Shown one piece after another: positions 25,078 through 34,130 of a stretch of DNA of 64,000 bases. Both the position numbers and the translations under genes were made by a program. The notes under the pieces are model-generated. The model did not search any database and was not told the origin of the DNA. It was given only the letters and a program-made list of their open reading frames with translations. The number at the start of each line of letters is the position of its first letter. The stretch's first letter is position 1. The stretch is from CAVVXX01 sp963707975 (lineage in GTDB: Bacteria; Pseudomonadota; Alphaproteobacteria; Micropepsales; Micropepsaceae), in assembly GCA_963707975.1 (NCBI GenBank), contig OY970177.1, positions 2,170,001 through 2,234,000 on the forward strand, given 5' to 3'.

Positions 25078-26400
25078 AGCGCCTGGTCGGCGCGATGGAG
25101 CAAATCTTCGGCGGTGTCGCTCACGCCCGTGGTGGCCGCCATACCGATGCTGATGGTGACGTGAATCTGGTGCGGCGCGCGCGCGATCGGGAACGGCGTC
25201 TTTTCCACGCTTTGGCGCAGGCGCTCGGCCACCGTATAGGCGAAGGCGATGTCGGTGTCGGGCATCACCACGACGAATTCCTCGCCACCGTAACGGCAGG
25301 CCAGATCCATGCCGCGAATATTGGCCGAGATGCGGTTGGCGAATTCGCGCAGCACATCGTCGCCGGCGTCGTGGCCGTGCGTGTCGTTGACCGCCTTGAA
25401 ATAATCGATGTCCATGATCAGGAACGAGATCGGCTTGCTTGAGGTGGCGCCGCTTTTCAGCAGCGTATCCAGATGGCGCGACATATAGCGGCGATTGTGC
25501 AGGCCGGTGAGCTGATCGGTGATCGCCATCTCGAGGCTCAGCTGCATATTGTGGCGCAGTTTGTCGGCGTAGCGTTTCTTGCGCAATTGCGTGCGCACGC
25601 GCGCCAGCAATTCGTTCTGGTCCACGGGGCGCATCAGGTAATCGTTCACGCCCATGTCGAGCGCCTGGACGAGCTTGCGGCGAATCGCCCTCGCCGATAC
25701 AGCACGAGAATGGGCGTGTTGCGCGCCTCGGGCAGCGAGCGCAAATGCGAGCACAGGCGCAGCCCATCGAAGCTGCGGATGCCGAGGCTGACGATGATGA
25801 GGTCGTAATCGCCGCCGCGCGCCGCCACCAGCGCCTCTTCGAAATTACCGACGGCCGCGACCTCGTTGTTCGGCTCCAGCGCGCTGTGGAACCAAGCAAT
25901 GATTTCGGCGCGATCCTCCACCACCAGGATATGGCCCGAGGGATCGGCTTCGATCTGGGAGTCGGCGCCGGCTCGACCAGGCCAAGACTTTGCCCCGTCT
26001 CTTCGCGCATCAGCAGTTCGTCGGTCATCATTTTCAGCCGCACGAGAGAGCGCACGCGCGCGAACAAAGCCGTGTCGTCGATCGGCTTGGTGAGGAAATC
26101 GTCGGCGCCGGCGTCGAGACCTGCGATGCGGTCGGCCGGCTGGTCGAGCGCCGTCACCATGATGACGGGCACGTGCGCGGTTTTGGGATCCGCCTTGATG
26201 CGGCGGCAGACTTCGAAGCCGTCCATGCCCGGCATCATCACGTCGAGGAGCACGATATCGGGCGGCTCGGCGGCGACGCGTTTGAGCGCCTCTTCGCCAC
26301 TGTATGCGGTGACGACCTCGAAATACTCGGTCGTCAGCTTCGCCTCGAGCAACTTGACGTTGGAGAGTATGTCGTCAACGACGAGAACGCGCGCTGTCAT
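25026..26400 (-). pseudogene. pleD: PleD-like response regulator / diguanylate cyclase, frameshifted
   Basis: Two receiver domains plus GGDEF, the PleD layout. Receiver 1 starts at ATG 26400 (MTARVLVVDDILSNVKLLEA) with phospho-Asp in LLDVMMPGMDG. At about 25971-25975 the frame shifts; the degenerate receiver 2 reads HILVVEDRAEIIAWFHSALE. At about 25685-25695 it shifts again, and the GGDEF part reads DQLTGLHNRRYMSRHLDTLL, with the active site as YGGEEF (GGEEF form), to TGA 25026. The total of ~455 codons matches intact PleD. It would make c-di-GMP at cell poles under DivK/DivJ control. Either a decayed gene or consensus indels. Confidence 0.85.
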
Positions 26401-26408
26401 GATCCGCT

Positions 26409-26783
26409 TCAACCGAGGAAGCGGCGCACGGTGTCGATGAAGCTTACAACCGAAATGGGCTTGGAAATATAGGCTTCGCAGCCGCCCTGCCGGATGATCT
26501 CTTCGTCGCCCTTCATGGCGAATGCCGTTACCGCCACCACCGGAATGGATTTCAAGGTCTCGTCTTCCTTCAACCATTTGGTGACTTCGAGCCCCGAAAC
26601 CTCGGGAAGCTGGATGTCCATGAGAATGAGGTCTGGATGATGCTCGCGCGCGAGGTCGAGCGCCTCCATGCCGTCCTTGGTCTGAAGGATTTTGTAGCCA
26701 TGAGCGTCGAGCAAATCGTGGAAGAGCTTCATATTGAGCTCGTTATCCTCCACGATGAGGATTGTTTTGGCCGTCGCATCCAT
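26409..26783 (-). CDS. divK: Single-domain response regulator DivK
   Basis: 124 residues from ATG 26783 (GGAG 8 nt upstream). CheY-like receiver: acidic pair Glu12-Asp13, phospho-acceptor Asp56 in LILMDIQLP, Thr in VVAVTAFAMKGDEE, Lys in AYISKPISV. The sequence and the position directly before pleD match the DivK-PleD cell-cycle pair of Caulobacter and relatives, where DivK controls CtrA activity. Confidence 0.94.
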   Translation of the reverse strand: MDATAKTILIVEDNELNMKLFHDLLDAHGYKILQTKDGMEALDLAREHHPDLILMDIQLPEVSGLEVTKWLKEDETLKSIPVVAVTAFAMKGDEEIIRQGGCEAYISKPISVVSFIDTVRRFLG

Positions 26784-26882
26784 GCTTGACACTCCGCTGC
26801 CCCGAACGCCGAATGGCGTGGCCAAAACCTGACCCGCTCAGGGACACCTTTTTAGGGGGGATGTCTTAACGCCCCATTGATA

Positions 26883-27149
26883 ATGCAGCGCAAAATCGCA
26901 GAAACCCTTGCTTTAAAAGGCCTTACATGGCTCGCGGGCGACCCCCGCTTGCTGCTGCGGTTCCTCGATGCGTCGGGACTGGAAGCGGACGATTTGCGCG
27001 AGCGCGCGGACAAGCCGGAGCTGCTCGCCGCCGTGGTGGATTTTCTGCTGTCGGAGGACGCGGCGCTGGGCCAGTTCTGCTCGGCCGAAAATATCGAGCC
27101 GCTGACGATGCATCAGGCCCGCAGGCTGCTGCCGGGCGGCGAGGTTTAG
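26883..27149 (+). CDS. DUF3572-family protein
   Basis: 88 residues from ATG 26883. Helical protein with the family pattern ALKGLTWLAGDPRLLLRFLD and VVDFLLSEDAALGQFC. The family is largely alphaproteobacterial and often lies next to divK, as here (divergent, ~100 nt). The stop TAG overlaps the stop of the convergent amidase gene. Function unknown. Confidence 0.85.
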   Translation: MQRKIAETLALKGLTWLAGDPRLLLRFLDASGLEADDLRERADKPELLAAVVDFLLSEDAALGQFCSAENIEPLTMHQARRLLPGGEV

Positions 27150-28003
27150 CCGTTGCCGTCGCTGGTGAGGATGGCGCGGTAAAGATCGGGCCTGCGGTCG
27201 CGAAACAGGCCCCATGATGCGCGCGCCTTGGCGATTGCCGCGAAATCAAATGCGGCGGTCACGAAGCCTTCTTCCTTGCCGAGCTCGGCCACGATTTCTC
27301 CCGTTGGCCCGGCGATGAAAGAGGAACCGTAGAACGTCATGTCCTTTTCAGCGCCGATGCGGTTGGACGCCACCAGCGGAATGTAATTGGCCGCAGCGTG
27401 CCCTTGCATGGTGCGCCGCCAGTGATCGCGGCTCTCCACAGGGGGCGCGGGCGGCGGCTCGCTGCCGATGGTCGTGGGATAAAACAGCGCGTCGGCGCCT
27501 TTCAGCGCCATGATGCGCGCGGCTTCGGGGAACCACTGGTCCCAGCAGATGGCCGCGCCGAATTTGCCAAAGCGCGTGCGCCACACCTTGAAGCCCGTGT
27601 CGCCCGGATTGAAATAGAATTTTTCCTGATAGCCGGGCCCATCGGGAATGTGCGATTTGCGGTAACGGCCTAGCACCACGCCGTCGGCATCGATCATGGC
27701 CAGAGAATTGTAATGCGCGTTGGCAGCCTTCTCGAAGAAGCTGACCGGCATGACGACGCCAAGTTCTTTCGCGAGCTGGGCCATTTCGGCGATCAGCGGG
27801 TTGCCTTCGAAGGGCTGGGCGAGCGAGAAATGATCGGCTGACTGGTCCTGACAGAAATAAGGCGTCTCGTACAGTTCGTGCAGCAGCACGACATTGGCGC
27901 CCTTTTTCGCCGCCGCGCGCGCGAGCGTTTTTGCCTTGGCGATGTTAGCCGCGCGACCCCAAGTACAGGCGAATTGCGTGGCTGCAAGTGTAACGGTACT
28001 CAG
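27146..28003 (-). CDS. aguB: N-carbamoylputrescine amidase
   Basis: Nitrilase-superfamily amidase (285 residues from the proposed start) that hydrolyses N-carbamoylputrescine to putrescine, CO2 and NH3. The catalytic triad is Glu43 (LLHELYETPYF), Lys116 (YRKSHIPDG) and Cys153 (AICWDQWFPEAAR). No ATG suits the N-terminus. A CTG at 28003, preceded by AGGAG with 8-nt spacing and overlapping the aguA stop as CTGA, gives a protein starting STVTLAATQ, as expected for AguB. A TTG at 28030 would add nine residues. It works directly after AguA. Confidence 0.9.
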   Translation of the reverse strand: MSTVTLAATQFACTWGRAANIAKAKTLARAAAKKGANVVLLHELYETPYFCQDQSADHFSLAQPFEGNPLIAEMAQLAKELGVVMPVSFFEKAANAHYNSLAMIDADGVVLGRYRKSHIPDGPGYQEKFYFNPGDTGFKVWRTRFGKFGAAICWDQWFPEAARIMALKGADALFYPTTIGSEPPPAPPVESRDHWRRTMQGHAAANYIPLVASNRIGAEKDMTFYGSSFIAGPTGEIVAELGKEEGFVTAAFDFAAIAKARASWGLFRDRRPDLYRAILTSDGNG

Positions 28004-29049
28004 ACTTTCGGCTCCTGTTGCGTGATGCAATGAATGCCGCCTCCGCCCTGCACGATGTCGATGGCGTCGATCTGCATGATGTCGCGCCCCGGCAAGCAGC
28101 CGGCCAGAATCGCCCGCGCGCGTTCGTCATTGGGATCGTTGAACGCAGGCATCACAATGGCGCCATTGGGCAGATAGAAATTCACATAGCTCGCCTGCAG
28201 GATTTCGCCGTTCCAGCCGGTGGACGTTTTCTGCGGGCCGGGCAGCTCGATGATGTCGAATTTCTTGCCGCCTGCGTCTGTGGCGGCCTTTAGCCGCCGC
28301 AATGCCTCGTGCGTGGGCGCGTAATCGGGATGCGAGCGCATGGCCGGCATGCCGATGATGACGCGGCCCTGCGCGGCAAAACAGGCGATGTTGTCGACAT
28401 GGCCATCGGTTTCCTTGTCGGAGAAGCCGTCGCCCAGCCAGATTACCTTTCGCGCGCCCAGATAATGCTCGAAATGCTCCTCGACCTCCTCGCGGCTGAT
28501 TCCGGGATTGCGGTTGGCGTTCAGAAGGCATTGCTCGGTGGTGATGAGCGTTCCGCTGCCGTCGGTGTGGATGGCCCCGCCTTCGCAAACGAGCGGCGCG
28601 TCATAGCTGGCCGCGCCCGCCACTTTGAGCACGCGCGTGGCGAACACGGCGTCATTGGCAAAGGGCTTGTATTTGTTGCCCCACGCATTGAAGAGCCATT
28701 GCACGCCGGCCAGGCCGCCCTTTCTGCCCTTGAGAAAGGTCGGACCGAAATCGCGCGCCCAGCCATCGTCGAGCGCCACTTCCAGCACTTCGGTCTTGCC
28801 GCCGGTGGCAAGCTTGGCTTCCGCCGCTTCCGCGGGGCGCGCCGCCATGATCACGGGCTCGAACGCCGAGATCACGCGCGCCACACGCGCATAGGCCTGC
28901 TTCGCGCGCAACAAGCCTTCCTGTCCGCCATAGGCTTCGGCGCGCGTGGGCCAGCACATCCAGGTGCGCAGATGCGGCTCCCACTCGGCCGGCATGAAAA
29001 AGCCGTCACGTGCGGGATAAGGATCGGCGGTGTCGAGGCGTCCGGCCAT
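28000..29049 (-). CDS. aguA: Agmatine deiminase
   Basis: 349 residues from ATG 29049 (GGTTAGG upstream). Converts agmatine to N-carbamoylputrescine. Family motifs: RTWMCWPTRAEAYGG near the N-terminus, DDGWARDFGPTF, CEGGAIHTDGSGTLITTEQC, GHVDNIACF, and the catalytic Cys341 in GGGGIHCITQQ at the very end. It forms a two-gene leftward operon with aguB for polyamine synthesis from arginine-derived agmatine. Confidence 0.95.
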   Translation of the reverse strand: MAGRLDTADPYPARDGFFMPAEWEPHLRTWMCWPTRAEAYGGQEGLLRAKQAYARVARVISAFEPVIMAARPAEAAEAKLATGGKTEVLEVALDDGWARDFGPTFLKGRKGGLAGVQWLFNAWGNKYKPFANDAVFATRVLKVAGAASYDAPLVCEGGAIHTDGSGTLITTEQCLLNANRNPGISREEVEEHFEHYLGARKVIWLGDGFSDKETDGHVDNIACFAAQGRVIIGMPAMRSHPDYAPTHEALRRLKAATDAGGKKFDIIELPGPQKTSTGWNGEILQASYVNFYLPNGAIVMPAFNDPNDERARAILAGCLPGRDIMQIDAIDIVQGGGGIHCITQQEPKV

Positions 29050-29145
29050 GATGCAGCCTAACCCCATTTCGCAGCCAAGCGCGAGGGGCACTCGCGCGAA
29101 ACGGCGCGGGGCGCTAGGGTCGCCGCCATAACGAGGGGAGCAAAC

Positions 29146-29610
29146 ATGAGCGGACGCATCGACGCCAAACTTAAGGAAATGAAGATCGAATTGCCCGATA
29201 TGCCCAAGCCCGTGGCCAATTACCTGCCGTGGTTGAAAAGCGGCAAGCTGATTTTTCTTTCGGGACAAATCCCAATCGTGCCAAAGGGCGTGATGGTCGG
29301 CGTCGTCGGCAAGGATATTCAGTTGCCGCAAGCCCGCCGCGCGGCGCAGGCCTGCGCGATTAATATTCTGACGGTGCTGAAGTCGGCGCTCGACGGCGAT
29401 CTCGACCGCGTGGTGCGTTGCGTGAAACTGACCGGCTATATCAACGCTGTGCCGGGCTTCGGCCAGCATCCCGAAGTGCTGAACGGCGCATCAGACCTGA
29501 TCGTGCAGGTTTTCGGCGAGGCCGGTCGCCACACGCGTGCGGCGGTGGGCGCTGGCTCGCTGCCACGCAATGTTCCGATCGAGATTGACGCCATTTTCGA
29601 GGTGAAGTGA
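29146..29610 (+). CDS. RidA-family protein
   Basis: 154 residues, YjgF/YER057c/UK114 fold. GKLIFLSGQIP is the family strand; GYINAVPGFGQHPEVLNGAS and HTRAAVGAGSLPRNVPIEID include the conserved Arg that holds the carboxylate of 2-aminoacrylate in active RidA enzymes. It is the longer 'RidA_2'-type variant. Classical RidA deaminates reactive enamines, but the substrate of this variant is not certain. It overlaps the next gene by 4 nt (GTGA). Confidence 0.85.
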   Translation: MSGRIDAKLKEMKIELPDMPKPVANYLPWLKSGKLIFLSGQIPIVPKGVMVGVVGKDIQLPQARRAAQACAINILTVLKSALDGDLDRVVRCVKLTGYINAVPGFGQHPEVLNGASDLIVQVFGEAGRHTRAAVGAGSLPRNVPIEIDAIFEVK

Positions 29611-30791
29611 CGCGTAAGGACATTTCGGCGCGGCTTGCAGGGCCCGCTTCCGCCATTGGCGAGAAAACCTGGGATGCGCTCGCGAACCCCGCGAGCGATG
29701 CGGAGCCGCATCCGTTCACGCGTTACGCATTTTTTGAGGCGCTGGAAGAATCGCAATCTGCCTGCGCCGAGACCGGCTGGCAGCCGGCGCATCTGGTGCA
29801 GGAGCGCGATGACCGCGCCATCGGCCTGATGCCGCTTTATCTGAAAAGCCACAGCCTCGGCGAATATGTTTTCGATCATGGCTGGGCCGAAGCCTTCACG
29901 CGCGCGGGCGGACGCTATTATCCCAAGCTGCAATCGGCCGTTCCGTTCACGCCGGTGACGGGGCGAAGGCTTTTCGCGGCCCGGGATGAAAATGAACACG
30001 AGATCAGAGAGATATTGCTGGGCGCGGCCGCATCGGCTGTGAAGGAACTGGGCGCGTCTTCGCTGCACATCACGTTTCTGACTAAGCCGGAATGGGCGCA
30101 GGCAGGCGAGTTTGGATTCCTTCAGCGCACCGACCAGCAATTCCATTGGCAAAACCGCGGCTACAATTCGTTCGACGATTTCTTTGGCGAGCTGGCTTCT
30201 GCCAAACGCAAGACCATTCGCAAGGAGCGCGATGCCGTCGCGGCCGAGGGCGTGAGCTTCGACTGGTTGACGGGACGCGAATTGACCGAAGCCGCATGGG
30301 ATGATTTCTTCGCGGGATATATCGACACCGGCAGCCGCAAATGGGGCAGCCCGTATCTCACCCGCGAATTCTTCAGCCGCGTGGGTGAGAGCATGGGTAA
30401 GCAGATTTTACTGGTCGTGGCCAAGCGCGCGGGGCGCGCCATCGCAGGGGCGCTGAATTTTTTCGGTGGCGGCGTGCTCTATGGCCGCAATTGGGGCGCG
30501 ACAGAGTTCTTGCCGTTTCTGCATTTCGAGGCCTGTTATTACCAGGCCATTGAATTCGCGATTGCGCGCGGGTTGACCCGCGTCGAGGCCGGCGCGCAGG
30601 GCCCGCATAAACTTGCGCGTGGCTACCTGCCCTCGCCCACCTATTCCGCGCATTACATTGCGCATTCGGGGTTGCGCCGCGCCGTGGCGGATTATCTGAA
30701 GCATGAGCGTGGCGCGGTGGCCGAAGAGATGAAAGAATTGGCGGCCCAAGCGCCGTTCCGCAAACCTCACCCTTCGACAAGCTCTGGGTGA
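29607..30791 (+). CDS. FemAB/GNAT-like protein (DUF482, peptidoglycan-related family)
   Basis: 394 residues from GTG 29607, which overlaps the RidA stop. Two GNAT-like halves. The conserved block FHWQNRGYNSFDDFFGELAS then KRKTIRKER and GLTRVEAGAQGPHKLARGYLP are diagnostic of the DUF482/FemAB_like family. The substrate is unknown; relatives are suggested to act on cell-wall or peptide substrates. The last eight residues (PHPSTSSG) and the stop codon are encoded by a dispersed repeat, so the native C-terminus has been replaced or extended. Confidence 0.86.
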   Translation: MTRKDISARLAGPASAIGEKTWDALANPASDAEPHPFTRYAFFEALEESQSACAETGWQPAHLVQERDDRAIGLMPLYLKSHSLGEYVFDHGWAEAFTRAGGRYYPKLQSAVPFTPVTGRRLFAARDENEHEIREILLGAAASAVKELGASSLHITFLTKPEWAQAGEFGFLQRTDQQFHWQNRGYNSFDDFFGELASAKRKTIRKERDAVAAEGVSFDWLTGRELTEAAWDDFFAGYIDTGSRKWGSPYLTREFFSRVGESMGKQILLVVAKRAGRAIAGALNFFGGGVLYGRNWGATEFLPFLHFEACYYQAIEFAIARGLTRVEAGAQGPHKLARGYLPSPTYSAHYIAHSGLRRAVADYLKHERGAVAEEMKELAAQAPFRKPHPSTSSG

Positions 30792-30834
30792 GGCTTTAGT
30801 TTTGCCCTCATGCTGAGCCTGTCGAAGCATGAGG
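30765..30834. repeat. CTTCGACAAGCTC dispersed palindrome pair, copy 1
   Basis: Two hairpins side by side: CCTCACCCTTCGACAAGCTCTGGGTGAGG (30765-30793) and CCCTCATGCTGAGCCTGTCGAAGCATGAGG (30805-30834), carrying the same core in opposite orientation. It begins inside the upstream coding region and ends with the GAGGA that serves as ribosome-binding site of the HIT gene. A second copy lies at 37333-37404. Confidence 0.8.
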
Positions 30835-30840
30835 ATTTCC

Positions 30841-31257
30841 ATGCCCTACGATCCCAATAACGTGTTCGCCAAAATCCTGCGCGGAGAAATTCCGAGCGTG
30901 AAGGTTTATGAGGACGCGCAAACGCTCGCCTTCATGGATGTGATGCCGCAGGCCGACGGGCACGTGCTGGTCATCCCGAAAGAAAAAGCCGAAAACATTT
31001 TCGAGCTGTCGCCCAAAGGCGCGAGCGCGCTGGTAAAAACCACGCAGAAGGTGGCCAAAGCAGTGAAGAAGGGCCTTGGAGTGCCTGGCCTGATGGTGGC
31101 GCAATTAAACGGCGCGGCGGCCGGCCAGAGCGTTTTTCACGTCCACTTCCACATCATCCCGCGTTCGGCCGGAATCGACCTGAAACTTCACGCGCGGCAG
31201 ATGGAAAACCCCGGCAAGCTGAAGGCGATTGCCGAAAAAATCAAAGCTGCGCTTTAA
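30841..31257 (+). CDS. HIT-family protein
   Basis: 138 residues from ATG 30841 (an in-frame ATG at 30829 is less likely because GAGGA sits between them at ideal distance). The histidine triad is His100-Val-His102-Phe-His104 in VFHVHFHIIPR. The opening VFAKILRGEIPSVKVYED and the middle MPQADGHVLVIPK are standard for the Hint/HinT branch of nucleotide hydrolases acting on AMP-linked substrates. Intact. Confidence 0.92.
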   Translation: MPYDPNNVFAKILRGEIPSVKVYEDAQTLAFMDVMPQADGHVLVIPKEKAENIFELSPKGASALVKTTQKVAKAVKKGLGVPGLMVAQLNGAAAGQSVFHVHFHIIPRSAGIDLKLHARQMENPGKLKAIAEKIKAAL

Positions 31258-31260
31258 GGA

Positions 31261-33597
31261 CTAAACCCGCTCTTTGGGTTTCCCCTTACCGCCCTTGGAT
31301 GGCGGGGCTTTGGGCTGGGCGTCTTCGGCGGTGATGAATTCGAAGGCGAGCTTGTCGGCCTCGCGATCGAGAAGCACGCGCACCGTGCCGCCGTTTTTCA
31401 GTTTACCGAACAAAATTTCGTCGGCCAGCGGCTTCTTGATGTTGTCCTGGATGACGCGGGCCAAAGGCCGCGCGCCAAAGGCGTCGTCATAGCCTTTTTC
31501 GCCGAGCCAGCGCGTGGCTTCCGGCGTGAGCTCGAAGGTGACGTCGCGGTCGGTGAGTTGGGCTTCGAGTTCGAGCACGAATTTTTCCACCACGCGGTCG
31601 ATGGTGTCGCGCGCCAAGGCCGCGAACGAGATTGTGGCGTCCAGCCGATTGCGGAATTCCGGCGTGAACAGGCGTTTGATCGCCTCTTCGTCTTCGCCTT
31701 CCCGCTTGCCGCGGCCGAAGCCGATGGATTCCTTGGCCGCGTCCGATGCGCCCGCATTGGTCGTCATGATCAGAACCACATTGCGGAAATCGATCTTCTT
31801 GCCGTTGTGGTCGGTGAGCTTGCCGTGATCCATCACCTGCAACAGGATGTTGAACAGATCCATGTGCGCTTTTTCGATTTCGTCGAGCAGCAGCACACTA
31901 TGCGGATGCTGGTCGATGCCATCGGTCAAGAGCCCGCCCTGATCGAAGCCGACATAGCCCGGCGGCGCGCCGATCAGGCGGCTGACGGTATGGCGCTCCA
32001 TATATTCGCTCATGTCGAAGCGGAGCAGCTCGACCCCCATGATGCGGGCCAACTGGCGCGCGACTTCAGTCTTGCCGACGCCCGTGGGGCCCGAGAACAG
32101 ATAACAGCCGATGGGGCTTTTCCGGCCTGGCGCAGGCCCGCGCGCGAAAGCTTGATGGCGGAAGCCAGCGCATGGATGGCCGCGTCCTGGCCATAGACCA
32201 CGCGCTTCAGATCGTCTTCCAGGCTGCGAAGCGCTTCCGCGTCGTCCTTCGACACGGATTTGGGCGGGATGCGCGCCATCTTGGCGACCACCTCTTCCAC
32301 GTCCTTCACGCCGATCACTTTCTTGCGCCGGCTTTCCGGCACCAGCATCTGCGAGGCGCCCACTTCGTCGATCACATCGATGGCCTTGTCGGGCAGCTTG
32401 CGGTCGTTGATGTATTTGGCGGCTAGCTCGACGGCGGCCTTGATGGCGTCGGTGGTGTAACGGACCTTGTGATATTCCTCGAAGTAAGGCTTCAGCCCCT
32501 TCAGAATCTTGATGGTGTCGGGCACGGTGGGCTCGGCCACGTCGATCTTCTGGAATCGGCGCACCAGCGCGCGGTCCTTCTCGAAATACTGGCGGTATTC
32601 CTTGTAGGTCGTCGAGCCGATGCAGCGCAGCGTGCCGGCCTGCAACGCGGGCTTGAGCAGGTTCGAGGCATCCATCGCGCCGCCTGAAGTGGCGCCCGCG
32701 CCGATCACGGTGTGGATTTCATCGATGAAGAGAATGGCGCCCTTCTGGCCTTCCAGCTCCTTCACCACCGATTTCAGCGCGCTCCTCGAAATCGCCGCGA
32801 TAGCGCGTGCCGGCGATCAGCGCGCCCATGTCGAGCGCATAGATCGTGCAGGGTTTCAGTACCTCCGGCACTTCGCCCTTGACGATCTTGCGCGCGAGGC
32901 CCTCGGCGATGGCCGTCTTGCCGACGCCCGGATCGCCCACGAACAGCGGGTTGTTTTTCTGGCGGCGGCATAAAATCTGGATGGTGCGCTCGACTTCCGG
33001 CTCGCGCCCGATGAGCGGATCGATGCGTCCCTTGCGCGCCTTATCGTTGAGATTGACGCAATAGGCTTCCAGCGCCTCGGTGCCCTGCTTGACGACTTTT
33101 TCGTTTTCTTCGTCCTCGTCGGCGCCGCGCACGGGCTTGGCCGTTGTCATGCCGGGGCGCTTGGCGATGCCGTGGCGATATAATTCACGGCGTCGAGCCG
33201 CGATCATGTTCTGTTCCTGCAGGAAATAGACTGCGTGGCTCTCGCGCTCGGTGAACAGCGCCACCAGAACATTGGCGCCCGTTACCTCGTCGCGCCCGGA
33301 ATTCTGCACATGCAGCACGGCGCGCTGCACCACGCGCTGGAAGCCGGTGGTGGGCTTGGCGTCCTCGCCATCGTCGATGACAAGCGTCGCCAGATCGTCG
33401 TCGAGATATTTGAGCAGGCCCGCGCGCAAGGCTTCGATGATCGACATTGCAGGCTTTCATCACCTGCGACGGCATCGGCGTCGTCGATCAGGGCCAGCAG
33501 CAGATGTTCAAGCGTCGCGATACTCGTGATGGCGCTCACTCGCGAGCTTGATAGCCCGGTGCAAGGCTTGTTCGAGACTGCGCGATAACGCCGGCAT
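31261..33597 (-). pseudogene. clpA: ClpA, ATPase subunit of the ClpAP protease, with multiple frameshifts
   Basis: Reading across frames gives a full ClpA (~778 codons) from ATG 33597 (MPALSRSLEQALHRAIKLAS). The N-domain is followed by AAA1 with Walker A VGDPGVGKTA and AAA2 reading CYLFS, then MGVELLRFDMSEYMERHTVS and IGAPPGYVGFDQGGLL. Frame breaks are seen near 33518 (TATCGCGACG), 33467, 33440, 32780 (CGCGCTGAAA) and 32120 (AAAAGCCCC). Three fall within ~90 bp of the N-domain. The adjacent adaptor gene clpS is intact, so true loss of ClpA would be odd; indel errors are a real alternative. Confidence 0.88.
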
Positions 33598-33606
33598 GCG
33601 GCTACG

Positions 33607-34011
33607 TTACTCCTTTTCCATCGTGCATTGTAAAGGATGCTGATGGCGGCGAGCCAATTCAATCACCTGCGTCACTTTGGTTTCCGCCACTTCGAAGGTG
33701 TAAACGCCGCAAATGCCGACGCCGTGGCGATGAACATGCAGCATGATTTGGACTGCTTCCTCGCGCGGCTTGGCGAAAAACCGCTCGAGCATGTGGACGA
33801 CGAACTCCATCGGCGTGTAGTCGTCGTTAAGGATGAGGACTTTGTAGAGCGACGGCTTCTTGGTTTTCGGCCGCGTCTTGGTGACGACGCTGGTGCCCGT
33901 GCCATCGCCATTATCGTGGTCGGTCGCGCGCCGTCCGGGATTCTTGCCGCCGCCCGCAGGCCCCGCGCGAACCTTATCATTCCCGAACAATGGTGAGCGT
34001 TTTTCCACCAT
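33607..34011 (-). CDS. clpS: ATP-dependent Clp protease adaptor ClpS
   Basis: 134 residues from ATG 34011. N-degron adaptor that delivers substrates with Leu, Phe, Trp or Tyr N-termini to ClpAP. The ClpS core is LYKVLILNDDYTPMEFVVHM with the substrate-contacting Asn-Asp, then ERFFAKPREEAVQIMLHVHR and the C-terminal QHPLQCTMEKE. A 55-residue basic/glycine-rich N-terminal extension precedes it. It lies 9 nt upstream of clpA, the standard operon. Confidence 0.94.
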   Translation of the reverse strand: MVEKRSPLFGNDKVRAGPAGGGKNPGRRATDHDNGDGTGTSVVTKTRPKTKKPSLYKVLILNDDYTPMEFVVHMLERFFAKPREEAVQIMLHVHRHGVGICGVYTFEVAETKVTQVIELARRHQHPLQCTMEKE

Positions 34012-34072
34012 GCCCAATTGTATCCGCGAAAGCGTAAATCTGCGCTCTACGGTACGAGGCCTTCGGGCAAAG

Positions 34073-34113
34073 AAAAAGGCCCCGGCGCGTGGGGGGACGC
34101 GGGCCCGGGGCCT
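34073..34113 (-). terminator. Rho-independent terminator of the phasin gene
   Basis: A strong GC stem AGGCCCCGG/CCGGGGCCT with inner CGCG pairs (34077-34113) is followed on the minus strand by TTTTTCTTT. It lies 18 nt beyond the phasin stop. Confidence 0.82.
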
Positions 34114-34130
34114 GGAAACGAAGAGTTAAG

